From Acidobacteriaceae bacterium (lineage in GTDB: Bacteria; Acidobacteriota; Terriglobia; Terriglobales; Acidobacteriaceae): a DNA stretch of 45,917 nt. The notes beneath the pieces are model-generated. The model did not search any database. It had not been told where the DNA came from and saw only the letters and a program-made list of their open reading frames with translations. The first letter of the stretch is position 1. Every line of letters begins with the position of its first letter. The stretch spans positions 1 to 45,917 of the forward strand of contig PLWX01000259.1 of NCBI GenBank assembly GCA_003151155.1, in the 5' to 3' direction. This document shows positions 15,643 to 24,239 of the stretch, piece after piece. The position numbers were made by a program, and so were the translations under genes.

Positions 15643-16980
15643 TTGCGTTTGAAACTCATTCTCACCACGGTTCTCGCCGTTACCGCGTTCGTTGCGTCGG
15701 CCCCTGCCGGCACCGTCACCGGCCAGGTCCTCAACGGCACCAGCAGCAAGCCGGCCGCGGGCGACGAAGTTGTTGTCTTGGCGCTCTCGCAGGGCATGAC
15801 CGAGATCGGCCGCACCAAGACCGACGCCTCCGGCAACTTCAAAATCGATATCCCCGACGACGGCACGCCGCACATGGTTCGCGTGAATCACGAAGGCGTC
15901 AATTACTTCCCTAAGGGCGGGCCGCTCATGCCCGGCACTACGTCGGCAACCATCCAGGTCTACGATGCCGCTAAAAAACTTCCGGTAAGCACCACCGTCG
16001 ACGTCATGCGCGTGCAGGCCGATGCCTCGACCCTGCAGGCCACCGAACTCTTTGCTGTCCAGAACGCCTCCCAGCCAGCGCGCACTCTCTTCGATCCCGA
16101 CAAGACCTACGAATTCACCTTGCCCGAAGGGGCGGTCATCGACTCTGCCGCCGCCCGCACGCAAGATGGTCAGCCGGTGAACTCTGCCGCGCTTCCGCAA
16201 AAAGAGAAGAACCACTACGCCTTCATTTTCCCGCTCCGCCCCGGCGAGACGCAGTTCCAGATCGCGTACCACATGCCCTACAAAGGTGAGGTCAGCTTCG
16301 CTCCCAAGCCTCTCAGCACCATGCAGCACTTCGTTGTGATGTTTCCCAAGTCGATGAAGTTCGAAGCCAAGCGCGCTTCCGCCTTCTCACCGATGAACGA
16401 TGAGACCGGCGCTGGCATTCAAGTGGCAAGCGACGTAAAGCCCGGCGACGACCTCACCTTCCGCCTTAGTGGCACCGGCGCCATCGCCGAGGCCGGCCAG
16501 GGCGGCCAAGGCGGTCCTCCTGATCAAGGCGGAGCCCAGATGGGTGGCGGCCAGGCCGCAGCTCAACCCGGACGCCCCGGTGGCGGCCTCGGTCCCCCGA
16601 TAGAAGCTCCCGATCCGCTGGAGCGTTATCGCTGGGTGATTCTCGGTGTGATCGTTGTCGCCATGCTTGGAGCAGCGTTCATCGTGAGCCGTCGCTCTTC
16701 GCCCCCCGTCGTCGTTGATGCAGAGGAGGAAGACATCTCGGCCCCACTCCGGGTTCCAGCGAACGTCGCGGGCAGTGCTCCGCTCTCGGCGAAAGCGTCA
16801 TCGGGAAATGGCGATCGCTCGTCGTTGCTGATGGAGGCGATGAAAGAAGAGCTCTTCCAGTTGGAACTCGATCGCCAACAGGGCAAGCTTACCGATGCCG
16901 AGTACCAGAAAGCAAAAGCCGCTCTCGACGAAACCATCCGCCGAGCGGTCGCGCGTAACAAATCGCAATCTTCTGCGTAA
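15643..16980 (+). CDS. Exported carboxypeptidase-regulatory-like protein with membrane anchor and CcmI-like tail
   Basis: A 445-residue protein using a TTG start after AGAAGG. Signal peptide to about residue 23, then a carboxypeptidase-regulatory-like beta fold (TVTGQVLNGTSSKPAAGDEV ... GNFKIDI), a second beta-rich region, a Gly/Gln/Pro-rich linker at about 285-315, and a membrane helix near 330-350 (WVILGVIVVAMLGAAFIV). The cytoplasmic tail ends EELFQLELDRQQGKLTDAEYQKAKAALDE, which resembles the tail of the CcmI-like protein two positions upstream. The genes probably work together in cytochrome maturation, with this one separated by a long regulated leader. The exact role is unknown. Confidence 0.8.
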   Translation: MRLKLILTTVLAVTAFVASAPAGTVTGQVLNGTSSKPAAGDEVVVLALSQGMTEIGRTKTDASGNFKIDIPDDGTPHMVRVNHEGVNYFPKGGPLMPGTTSATIQVYDAAKKLPVSTTVDVMRVQADASTLQATELFAVQNASQPARTLFDPDKTYEFTLPEGAVIDSAAARTQDGQPVNSAALPQKEKNHYAFIFPLRPGETQFQIAYHMPYKGEVSFAPKPLSTMQHFVVMFPKSMKFEAKRASAFSPMNDETGAGIQVASDVKPGDDLTFRLSGTGAIAEAGQGGQGGPPDQGGAQMGGGQAAAQPGRPGGGLGPPIEAPDPLERYRWVILGVIVVAMLGAAFIVSRRSSPPVVVDAEEEDISAPLRVPANVAGSAPLSAKASSGNGDRSSLLMEAMKEELFQLELDRQQGKLTDAEYQKAKAALDETIRRAVARNKSQSSA

Positions 16981-17352
16981 CGCCTCGCCGTTTATTGATC
17001 CAAGCACGGCCGTACTTCGAATTCTGAGTGCGGCCACGTTTTTCAGGACTTGTCATCCTGAATGCGCGCTATTGCGACTCCTTTCAGGACTTGTCTGAAT
17101 GCGTGCGTTCACGACTCTCTCTAGGAATTGTCATCCTGAGAAAGGACGCGCCAACCGGCGCGCGTCCGCAGCGAAGGACCTTGCGTTTTGCGGTCGCGTC
17201 CGATGAGGTAAGAATGCATCGATGCAGAAAGGCCGAAGGCCGGCTAGGTTTTTATGCACGACGTGATAGCGTCGTGTCCGCCGTCCTGAACGAGCCAAGC
17301 CCGGAGGGCGGCGCGGATTTGCGGCGAGGCGGCTAGCCTCGCCAGTCCGAAA
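16981..17352. repeat. Repeat-rich intergenic region
   Basis: No gene is seen. Three imperfect tandem units start at 17041, 17082 and about 17119, each with CAGGACTTGTCATCCTGA or a variant; the third runs into GAAGGACCTT, a motif common among dispersed bacterial repeats. From 17210 to 17340 short palindromes follow one another, including GCATCGATGC, GGCCGAAGGCC and CACGACGTGATAGCGTCGTG. The stretch sits between the convergent genes at 15643 and 17353. Confidence 0.6.
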
Positions 17353-17769
17353 TCACGCTACGCCCCACGATCTAAGCGTGCGATCTTCGAACGCCGTCAA
17401 TCCTGCGACCGCCGCAATCGCGATCCCTTGCGCGCGAAACAATTTCGCTTCTGGCTCATTCGCGAAATTGAGTGCGATCGGCATTGCGCCGACCACGCTC
17501 GCCAATCCACCATCCACGCGTTCGTGCGTAGAGAAGCTGATAACCGGCTTCAATCCGCCCGGATAATCCGTCAACGCCGCGGTTGCGATCCCGGCCACGC
17601 CGCAGGCAAGCGAAGCCACCGCCGCCTTACGATTGCGCCGCCATAAAATCGCGCCCGCGATAAAGAACGATCCCGCGATCGCATAGTCGATCACCGCGTG
17701 CACTCGCGGCGTGATCATCTTCGGCATCTGTCCCGATATGGCCTTGACTCCTGTTTCCACCAGCCCCAT
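17353..17769 (-). CDS. Small membrane protein of unknown function
   Basis: A 138-residue protein with two or three membrane helices (AVIDYAIAGSFFIAGAIL, AAVASLACGVAGIATAAL and a weak C-terminal one) and the patterns RVHAVIDYA, TDYPGGLKPVISFSTHERVDGG. I start at the ATG at 17769, which has CGGAGG about 9 bases upstream; a longer frame to 17868 has its only purine run abutting the ATG. The conserved Asp, His and Glu near the membrane suggest a defined function, but I do not recognise one. It is divergent from htpX with about 150 bases between. Confidence 0.7.
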   Translation of the reverse strand: MGLVETGVKAISGQMPKMITPRVHAVIDYAIAGSFFIAGAILWRRNRKAAVASLACGVAGIATAALTDYPGGLKPVISFSTHERVDGGLASVVGAMPIALNFANEPEAKLFRAQGIAIAAVAGLTAFEDRTLRSWGVA

Positions 17770-17920
17770 GTTGTAAAGCCTCCGCTGGTTTGGAGATGCA
17801 ACGAACCTGGCGGCAGTTGGTGCGGTGCCCGTAAATGCAGCAGCCACAGGCGTTTCAGGCACTCGCATCCTTTGTACAAATTTTTCGTCTATATATTAGG
17901 ACTCAGGTTCCCCAAATCGT

Positions 17921-18784
17921 ATGACCAACGTATTCAAGACCACGTTCCTCCTCGCTCTGATCACTGCTCTGTTCCTGGTTGTCGGTGAAGTGCTCGGCGG
18001 ACAGCGTGGCATGATCTTCGCCTTCGCCTTTGCCGTTGTGATGAATTTCACGTCGTATTTCTTCTCCGACAAGATCGCGCTCAGCATGTCGCGCGCGCAG
18101 CCTGTAACTCGTGAGCAGTTGCCGCGCCTCTACGCCATCGTTGAGCGCCTCACCGGCAAGGCGAACCTGCCGATGCCGAAGCTTTACGTCACGCCCGACG
18201 AATCCCCCAACGCCTTCGCCACCGGACGCAATCCGCAGCACGCCTCGGTTGCCGTGACTCACGGCATTCTGAATCTGCTCACCGACGAAGAGATGGAAGG
18301 CGTAATCGCCCACGAACTCGGACATGTCCGCAATCGAGACATCCTCATCAGTTCCGTTGCTGCCACTCTCGCCGGCGCGATCACCATGCTCGCCCGCATG
18401 GCCTACTGGGGAGAACTCTTCGGAGGCTTCGGCGGTGGTGGCGATCGTGATCGTCGCGGCGGCCCGATCAGCGCCCTTGCGATGCTGATCCTCGCCCCGG
18501 TTGCCGCCATGATGATTCAGTTGGCGATCTCGCGCTCCCGCGAATACGGAGCCGACGAAAGCGGCGCACATCTCACCGGCAATCCCTATGCGCTCGCCTC
18601 GGCATTAGCGAAACTTGATGCCTATTCCAAGCGCATCCCGATGCAGGCGTCGCCTTCCACGGCGCACTTGTGGATTGTGCAGCCCCGCCTGAACTGGGCA
18701 AGCCTGTTCAGCACCCATCCGCCAACCGCCAAGCGCATCGAAAAGCTGACCGGCCAACCCGCGGAAATGTACATTCACCCGTAA
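17921..18784 (+). CDS. htpX: HtpX-family membrane zinc metalloprotease
   Basis: A 287-residue M48 peptidase. Two N-terminal membrane helices are followed by TREQLPRLYAIVERLTGKANLPMPKLYV. The zinc site HELGH is at 131-135 and the third-ligand region is EYGADESGAHLTG. Two more hydrophobic stretches flank a Gly/Asp/Arg-rich loop (GGFGGGGDRDRRGG). HtpX degrades misfolded inner-membrane proteins together with FtsH. Length and motif order are normal. Confidence 0.93.
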   Translation: MTNVFKTTFLLALITALFLVVGEVLGGQRGMIFAFAFAVVMNFTSYFFSDKIALSMSRAQPVTREQLPRLYAIVERLTGKANLPMPKLYVTPDESPNAFATGRNPQHASVAVTHGILNLLTDEEMEGVIAHELGHVRNRDILISSVAATLAGAITMLARMAYWGELFGGFGGGGDRDRRGGPISALAMLILAPVAAMMIQLAISRSREYGADESGAHLTGNPYALASALAKLDAYSKRIPMQASPSTAHLWIVQPRLNWASLFSTHPPTAKRIEKLTGQPAEMYIHP

Positions 18785-18979
18785 AGGTGTTGCATGGTGT
18801 TTGGACGGGGCGCTGCTCCGTGAGGAGGAGCGTGAGTTGGAGCGGCGCTTCTGTGAGTTGGAGCGGCGCTTCAGCGCCGCGGTAGCAGCTTCCGAAAGTG
18901 GGCTTCAGCCCCTGAGGTAATTCACCTTCCACCTGACCCTTCGTGCCGCTGACCATTTCATCGAACGTGTAAAATCAAT
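18785..18979. repeat. Intergenic 21-base tandem repeat and hairpins
   Basis: The unit GTGAGTTGGAGCGGCGCTTC occurs at 18832 and again at 18853 (21-base period). The second copy runs into GCGGCGCTTCAGCGCCGC, a 7-base-pair hairpin with a TTCA loop. GGGCTTCAGCCCC follows near 18901. These resemble dispersed palindromic repeats rather than gene sequence. Confidence 0.6.
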
Positions 18980-19945
18980 GTGTTCATGTCCACTCCGACC
19001 ACCTCGACAGCGGCGAACAAGGCCACGCAACTCGAACGAACCCTGCGGACGATCATCCGCGGCAAAGATGAGATCGTGCGCATGGCGCTGGTCGCCATCT
19101 TTGCCCGTGGACACTTGCTGATCGAAGGCGTTCCTGGAGTAGGGAAGACCACCCTCGGCCATGCCGTCGCCCGTGCCATGGACGTCGCCTTCCAGCGTGT
19201 CCAATTCACCAGCGACATGCTGCCCAGCGATGTGCTCGGCATCTCCATCTACTCCGCCGCCGAGCAGAAGTTTGAGTTCAAGCGTGGCCCGATCTTCACC
19301 AACATCCTGCTGGCCGATGAGATCAACCGCACCACGCCGAAGACACAGTCGGCGCTGCTCGAGGCCATGAACGAGAACCAGGTTACGGTCGATGGCCATT
19401 CGTACCAGTTGCCGCAACCGTTCCTCGTGATCGCCACCCAGAATCCGGTGGAGCACCACGGAACCTACCCCCTGCCGGAGTCGCAGATGGATCGCTTCCT
19501 GATCCGCGCCCGCATGGGCTATCCGGATGCCACCGCCGAGCGTGAGGTCCTCCGCTCCGAAGCCGGAGCGGCGCGATTGGAAGACGTACGCAGTGTTCTG
19601 ACCGGCGAGGACGTGCTGGCGATGCAGGAAGAAGTGAAAGCCGTACAGGTCGATGAGTCGCTGGTGGATTACGCGCTACGCATCGTGCAGCGCAGTCGCG
19701 AGTCGCAACACCTGTCCCTGGGGGTATCGCCGCGCGGTTCGCTGATGCTCTACCGGGGTGCCCAGGCTATGGCCTATCTCGATGGCCGTACCTTCTGTAC
19801 GCCCGAAGATTTTAAGAGCCTGGCAGTCCCGGTGTTTGGCCATCGCGTCGTCGTGAACGGCCGCTATGCTTCGACGCTCCGCAAGTCGGAGCAGTCGGAT
19901 GAAGTGCTGCGTGACATCGTGGAAAGCGTGGCTGTTCCGACATAA
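18980..19945 (+). CDS. MoxR-family AAA ATPase
   Basis: A 321-residue AAA ATPase with Walker A GVPGVGKTT, Walker B LLADEINR, sensor region LVIATQNPVEHHGTYPLPESQMDRF and the helical lid SPRGSLMLYRGAQAMAYLDGR. MoxR ATPases act as chaperones that insert metals or assemble complexes, usually with DUF58 and VWA-domain partners; none are adjacent here. The start is the GTG at 18980 or the ATG at 18986. No strong ribosome site separates them. Confidence 0.9.
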   Translation: MFMSTPTTSTAANKATQLERTLRTIIRGKDEIVRMALVAIFARGHLLIEGVPGVGKTTLGHAVARAMDVAFQRVQFTSDMLPSDVLGISIYSAAEQKFEFKRGPIFTNILLADEINRTTPKTQSALLEAMNENQVTVDGHSYQLPQPFLVIATQNPVEHHGTYPLPESQMDRFLIRARMGYPDATAEREVLRSEAGAARLEDVRSVLTGEDVLAMQEEVKAVQVDESLVDYALRIVQRSRESQHLSLGVSPRGSLMLYRGAQAMAYLDGRTFCTPEDFKSLAVPVFGHRVVVNGRYASTLRKSEQSDEVLRDIVESVAVPT

Positions 19946-19963
19946 CGCGCTACACTGGTTACT

Positions 19964-20440
19964 GTGAACTTCCTGAAATTTCTTATGCTGCTCGCGCTGG
20001 TCCTCTGGATCGGCGGCATCGTCTATTTCGCTGCGGTGGTTGCGCCGACGGTTTTTGCGGTGCTGCCCACTCACGATCTCGCCGGCAAAGTTGTGACGCG
20101 CACCTTGGCGCATCTGCACTTGATCGGAATTGTCTGCGGCGTTGTGTTTCTGATCTGCTCCATGGTGATTTCTTACGTCACGAAAGGTTCCGCCCAGATA
20201 TTCGCTCCGCGGCACATTGCTATTGTCGCGATGATTGCCCTGACGTTCATCGCGCAGGATGTTGTTGGAGCGAAAATGAATCACATCAAAGATCAGATCG
20301 GTGTGATCGACAATGTATCGGTCAGCGATCCACAGCGCGTGGAATTCAATCGCCTGCACGTGTGGAGTACTCGATTGGAAGGCTGCATCCTTCTTTTAGG
20401 CGTGGGCGTGCTCTACGGCGTCGCGCGTCGTTTATCCTAG
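19964..20440 (+). CDS. DUF4149-type four-helix membrane protein
   Basis: A 158-residue membrane protein with four hydrophobic helices: LKFLMLLALVLWIGGIVYF, LIGIVCGVVFLICSMVI, HIAIVAMIALTFIA and ILLLGVGVLYGV. The pattern of a Gly-Gly in helix 1, APTVF after it and a conserved EFNRLHVWSTRLEG before helix 4 fits DUF4149 (TMEM205-like). Function is unknown. The start is GTG without a clear ribosome site, 18 bases after the MoxR stop, so it may be expressed with that gene. Confidence 0.75.
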   Translation: MNFLKFLMLLALVLWIGGIVYFAAVVAPTVFAVLPTHDLAGKVVTRTLAHLHLIGIVCGVVFLICSMVISYVTKGSAQIFAPRHIAIVAMIALTFIAQDVVGAKMNHIKDQIGVIDNVSVSDPQRVEFNRLHVWSTRLEGCILLLGVGVLYGVARRLS

Positions 20441-20497
20441 AGAGTTCGGTATCGCGACGCTGTCGCCTTATAACTGCCGACCCGAGAATTTATAACC

Positions 20498-21580
20498 ATG
20501 AAGAGTGGAATTGTAGGCCTGCCCCAGGTAGGCAAAACTTCGCTGTTCGTCATGCTCACCAAGGCTGACGTCTCCAACCGCTCCTCCAACCCGCGCGAGG
20601 CAAACCTCGGCATTGCGATCGTTCCAGATGATCGCCTCGATAAACTGGCGACCCTTTTCGATCCGAAGAAATTGATCCACGCTCGCGTGGAATACGCCGA
20701 TGTTGCCGCCATCAGCCAGGAGGCGTTGAAGGAGACCGCCTTCGCCGCCAACCTTCGTAACGTCGATGCTTTGGCCCACGTCATTCGCGCCTTTGATGAT
20801 CCTTCGATCCCACATGTCGGCCCGGTCGATCCGCTTCGCGATATCAAGAACTTGGATTTCGATCTGCTGGTCAACGATCTTGGTCAAGTTGAGAAGCGTC
20901 TTGAGCGCGTGGAAAAAGATCTCAAGAAAATGAAGACCTCGGATCTCGAGAAGGAATTCGAACTCCTGAAACGGGCCAAGGTGCACCTTGAAACCGAGCG
21001 ACCACTCCGCGAGATGGAGATGACCGCCGACGATAAGAAACGTTTCCGCGGTTTCATGTTCCTCAGCGAGAAACCCATTTTGTATGTCCTCAACATTGGA
21101 GAGAGCACTACGTTGGGAGACGATCTCGAAAAGGCCGTCGAGAAGTACAACCTTACCGAAGTTGTCACTCGACCGAACACCGGCGCGGTCGCCGTATGTG
21201 CCAAAGTCGAGGCCGAACTTGCCCAGATGCCTGATGAAGATGCGGCCGAATTTCTTGGCAGCTATGGCTTGAGAGAAAGTGGACTTGTCCGCCTGATTCG
21301 CAAGACCTACGAGCTACTCGGACTGATGTCCTTTTTCACCGTCGGCGAAGACGAATGCCGGGCCTGGACCGTAGAGCAGAATAGCCGGGCGCAAGATGCC
21401 GCCGGCGCCATCCACACCGATCTCCACAAGCACTTCATTCGCGCCGAAGTGATTCACTGGGATACGCTCCTCGCAGCCGGCAGCGAAGCCGTGGCACGCT
21501 CGCAAGGTACGCTCCGCCTCGAAGGCAAGGAGTACATCGTGAAAGATGGCGATGTGATGCACATTCGCCACAGCGGATAG
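20498..21580 (+). CDS. ychF: YchF/OLA1-family P-loop ATPase
   Basis: A 360-residue Obg-related NTPase. The P-loop reads GLPQVGKTS, a variant of the usual GLPNVGKST. A G4-position Asn is in PILYVLNIGE, a long coiled insertion lies at about 125-185 (VEKRLERVEKDLKKMKTSDLEKE), and a C-terminal TGS-like domain closes the protein (SFFTVGEDECRAWTV ... GKEYIVKDGDVMHIRHSG). YchF binds ribosomes and hydrolyses ATP rather than GTP; it responds to oxidative stress. It stands alone between small genes. Confidence 0.88.
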   Translation: MKSGIVGLPQVGKTSLFVMLTKADVSNRSSNPREANLGIAIVPDDRLDKLATLFDPKKLIHARVEYADVAAISQEALKETAFAANLRNVDALAHVIRAFDDPSIPHVGPVDPLRDIKNLDFDLLVNDLGQVEKRLERVEKDLKKMKTSDLEKEFELLKRAKVHLETERPLREMEMTADDKKRFRGFMFLSEKPILYVLNIGESTTLGDDLEKAVEKYNLTEVVTRPNTGAVAVCAKVEAELAQMPDEDAAEFLGSYGLRESGLVRLIRKTYELLGLMSFFTVGEDECRAWTVEQNSRAQDAAGAIHTDLHKHFIRAEVIHWDTLLAAGSEAVARSQGTLRLEGKEYIVKDGDVMHIRHSG

Positions 21581-21648
21581 TACTTCTTCGCATCCAGCCG
21601 CAACTCTCCTTTGCCTTTGGCCAGCATCAAAAAATGGAGAGGTGAGTT

Positions 21649-21879
21649 ATGGTGAAGATCACGTGCGACAACTGCGGAGAAGAACGGCCTGAGCGTTCAG
21701 CGGCCGGCAAGGAGTGGATTCTCGGTTACGACATTGAAATGGAATCCCCGAACGCGATCCAGCGTTCCCTGCGATTTCTGGACCGATGGGATAACCGGCG
21801 GGTGCTGGAATTCGGAGCGATTCACCTCTGCTGCGAGCAGTGCAAGTCGGAATACAAGACCGCCGCGCCCGCCGCGTAA
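21649..21879 (+). CDS. Small zinc-ribbon protein
   Basis: A 76-residue protein with two Cys pairs, CDNCGEE near the N-terminus and CCEQC near the C-terminus, which could bind one zinc ion. The middle part (EWILGYDIEMESPNAIQRSLRFLDRWDNRRV) is charged and helical. A strong ribosome site GGAGAGG precedes the ATG. I do not recognise a named family. Confidence 0.78.
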   Translation: MVKITCDNCGEERPERSAAGKEWILGYDIEMESPNAIQRSLRFLDRWDNRRVLEFGAIHLCCEQCKSEYKTAAPAA

Positions 21880-21888
21880 TCAAAACCT

Positions 21889-22620
21889 CTAGATGCCGTG
21901 AAAGAAGTGATCGAGCAGGAACAGCGCCGCCACGCCGATGAAGACGACCAAGGCCATGCCGACGCCGGGTTCGTGATTGACCTCTGGCATGAGGTCCGTG
22001 GCGGCAACGTAGATCGTGACGCCTGCCGAGAGCGCTAGCCCGTAGCTCACGGAACGCTGCAGGGCTGCCATCGCCATCACCCCGGCAAACGTTGCCGCTC
22101 CGAGGATCGCGGAAGCGCCCCAGGAGCGCAGCTTATCGAGCCCGCTTGCGAGCATGACCGAGGTCACGGTGAAGCCTTCGGGGATCTTGTGCAGGAACAC
22201 AGCGAAGAAGATGATCCAGCCTAGCCATTTCGACACCAGGAATCCCGAGGCGATAGCGACGCCGTCAAAGAAAGAATGAATGATCAACCCGAAGAGCACG
22301 GAAAACCGTTTGTGCGAGTGGACGAACTCCTCGTTATGCGTCTCTTCTCCGTAGTGGAAGTGCGGTGAAAGGGTGTGCTCGAAGAAGTGGATGATCAGGT
22401 AACCGAGCAAAATGATGTATCCGGCGCTGGAGCCACGTTCGTGAATGCTCTCGGGCACCATCTCGACGATCGCCGTGGCGAGCATGAACCCCGCGCCGAG
22501 TGCGATGAAGTAACGCAGGTAGCGGCGCTCCCAGTGTTTCTGAACGATCACGGCACCGCCAAACGCGTTGGCGCCTGCAGCGGTCAGTCCCAGCAAGATA
22601 CTAAGCACCACTGGATTCAT
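21889..22620 (-). CDS. ZIP-family divalent metal transporter
   Basis: A 243-residue membrane protein with about eight helices. The two ZIP signature helices are present: HSFFDGVAIASGF and HKIPEGFTVTSVML, giving the binuclear metal site. A His-rich loop (HFFEHTLSPHFHYGEETHNEEFVHSHKRF) lies between helices 3 and 4, as usual for this family. ZIP proteins move zinc, iron or other divalent metals into the cytoplasm. The gene is convergent with the zinc-ribbon gene, 9 bases apart. Confidence 0.9.
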   Translation of the reverse strand: MNPVVLSILLGLTAAGANAFGGAVIVQKHWERRYLRYFIALGAGFMLATAIVEMVPESIHERGSSAGYIILLGYLIIHFFEHTLSPHFHYGEETHNEEFVHSHKRFSVLFGLIIHSFFDGVAIASGFLVSKWLGWIIFFAVFLHKIPEGFTVTSVMLASGLDKLRSWGASAILGAATFAGVMAMAALQRSVSYGLALSAGVTIYVAATDLMPEVNHEPGVGMALVVFIGVAALFLLDHFFHGI

Positions 22621-22692
22621 GATTTTCGAGCATACCAGAGCGGGACAGGGAACCGTGACTTGCTGGTTACTGGCGCGAGGATTGGCGTCCGC

Positions 22693-22698
22693 TACAAT
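22693..22698 (+). promoter_or_regulatory. Possible -10 element of the tRNA gene
   Basis: TACAAT lies 13 bases before the tRNA 5' end. A clear -35 hexamer at standard spacing is not seen; TGGCGC at 22671 is a poor match. Confidence 0.35.
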
Positions 22699-22711
22699 AA
22701 GAAGGATCTGT

Positions 22712-22788
22712 GGGCGCGTAGCTCAATTGGATAGAGCATTGGATTTCTAATCCAACGGTTGCAGGTTCGATCCCTGCCGCGCCTACCA
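22712..22788 (+). tRNA. tRNA-Arg (anticodon UCU)
   Basis: A complete cloverleaf. Acceptor stem GGGCGCG pairs with CGCGCCT (with G1-U72). The D arm has GCTC/GAGC. The anticodon arm TTGGA-TTTCTAA-TCCAA gives anticodon TCT. The T arm is GCAGG-TTCGATC-CCTGC. The 3' CCA is encoded, ending at 22788. Confidence 0.97.
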
Positions 22789-22896
22789 TTGCCGTACGCT
22801 TCGCCTCGAACTGTCGGTTTCGATTCCAACCTACGATTTCAAATCGTTTTTCAGCTAATCTTCACCTCCGGCAGCGCATGCTCTCCTCGCCTGGCG

Positions 22897-23265
22897 ATGG
22901 CAAGCGAGCGCACGCACATGATTTTGTGTATCAGTCGGGACGACGGGAAACTCACTGCACTCGGGGAAATTCTTCGAACTGGAGGGCACGAGGTATTCCT
23001 CTGCGTTGATCCAGCAGATGCGTTGCGCATACTCGCATACGCATCGATTGCCATGGTCGTGATTGACGAGGCGCTGGCGTCGAGCGACGGGCGCGCGGTG
23101 CAACAAAAAGCGCGCAGCTTCTTCCCGAGAATTCCGGTGATCTACCGCACCGATGCTACCGAGCCCACGCCAGCCATCGCCGAACTCGATCCTGATGTGA
23201 TCATTTCCCGCGCTGACGGAGACCAAGAATTGCTGAAGGTAATCGCAATTCTCAAGCGTGCTTGA
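22897..23265 (+). CDS. Degenerate receiver-like domain protein
   Basis: About 122 residues with a CheY-like strand-helix pattern: MILCISRDDGK, MVVIDEAL with a probable phospho-acceptor Asp, IPVIYRTDA and DVIISRADGDQEL. The conserved Lys of active receivers is not in its usual place (SRADGD replaces the common KP segment), so phospho-signalling may be lost. The ATG at 22897 or the one at 22918 is the likely start; the open frame continues back into the tRNA, which cannot be coding. Confidence 0.65.
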   Translation: MASERTHMILCISRDDGKLTALGEILRTGGHEVFLCVDPADALRILAYASIAMVVIDEALASSDGRAVQQKARSFFPRIPVIYRTDATEPTPAIAELDPDVIISRADGDQELLKVIAILKRA

Positions 23266-23424
23266 AGAAGACCCGCCTTTTCACCACTTTCCTGCCATTC
23301 CTGACACCCGGGTAACCTGTACTTCGGATAGGCGTAGAACCCCTTCTGCATCTTGCGTTGACGAATGTTCCGCATTACGCTTGGGGCGTAAGCAGGGGAG
23401 ATATCTTCTCTACCGAGGATTCGT

Positions 23425-24177
23425 ATGGCAGCCCCGAGTACTGGCGCCACACCACGCCGCGAGCCGAGACGCAATGTCGCGCTCAACGTGCGTGTGTTCG
23501 GACTGGATCGGAATGGCCAGCCGATGAATTGCGAATGCTCGACGATCGACATCAGCGCGCACGGGGTGCGCTTGGTTGGAGCGCAGCACTGGGGTGCGGG
23601 CGATGTGGTCGGAATTCGGCACGGAACCGAGAAGGGACGATTCCGCATTGTGTGGATTGACAAGCCCGGCGCGCAGGGTAAATCGCAAGCCGGTCTTCAA
23701 GCGGTAGAGGTAAGCCGTCACTTCTGGGGAGAAAATATCCCACAATTTTCGGCTGGGTCCAACACCACCGTAATCGGTGCGCGAATCGCGGGAACCACCG
23801 ATACCAATCCGGGATTTGGGCGATTGAATGCCTCCAGCACTTCGATGCCGTTTGCAGATACCCGCCGCTTTGTTCGGCTGAAATGCAACGGCGGAGCGAA
23901 GCTCATCATCGGCGGCAACAATCACCACTGGGGTACGGTGATCGATATTAGTGGCGGAGGTTGTTACGTAGAATGTCCGACCACCTACCCGGTGGGGCAG
24001 TTGCTCTATGTCAAACTCGGAATCGACGATTTCAAGTTCGAATCGGATGCGGTAGTTCGTGTGTCTCACCCCGGTATGGGGATGGGTCTGGAGTTCATGC
24101 GCACCGCAATGATGCAGCGGCGCACCCTGGAAGATTTCTGCGGGGAACTGGCGCGCGACCCTAATCGCTTGCGCTGA
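23425..24177 (+). CDS. Protein with two PilZ domains
   Basis: A 250-residue protein. The first PilZ domain begins RREPRRN with TIDISAHGVRL about 30 residues later. The second begins RRFVRL with VIDISGGGCYV. Both keep the Arg-x3-Arg and Asp-x-Ser-x2-Gly patterns used to bind cyclic di-GMP. A 30-residue Ser/Thr-rich linker joins them. The partner it controls is unknown. The ATG has GAGGATTCGT upstream, and a terminator follows at 24199. Confidence 0.88.
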   Translation: MAAPSTGATPRREPRRNVALNVRVFGLDRNGQPMNCECSTIDISAHGVRLVGAQHWGAGDVVGIRHGTEKGRFRIVWIDKPGAQGKSQAGLQAVEVSRHFWGENIPQFSAGSNTTVIGARIAGTTDTNPGFGRLNASSTSMPFADTRRFVRLKCNGGAKLIIGGNNHHWGTVIDISGGGCYVECPTTYPVGQLLYVKLGIDDFKFESDAVVRVSHPGMGMGLEFMRTAMMQRRTLEDFCGELARDPNRLR

Positions 24178-24198
24178 TTAAGCACCTGCAAAAGAAGG

Positions 24199-24229
24199 CC
24201 CTCGGCGTAAACCGAGGGTTTGTTGTTTC
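24199..24229 (+). terminator. Rho-independent terminator
   Basis: The 7-base-pair stem CCCTCGG/CCGAGGG with a 6-base loop is followed by TTTGTTGTTT. It sits 22 bases after the PilZ-protein stop. Confidence 0.8.
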
Positions 24230-24239
24230 TGCAGTCAGG

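Noticed and set aside
17041..17160. Possible CRISPR array
   Set aside because: Only three diverged units, no uniform spacers and no cas genes nearby.
22759..22896. Longer start for the receiver-like protein
   Set aside because: The open frame extends into the tRNA-Arg gene, so the start must lie downstream, at 22897 or 22918.
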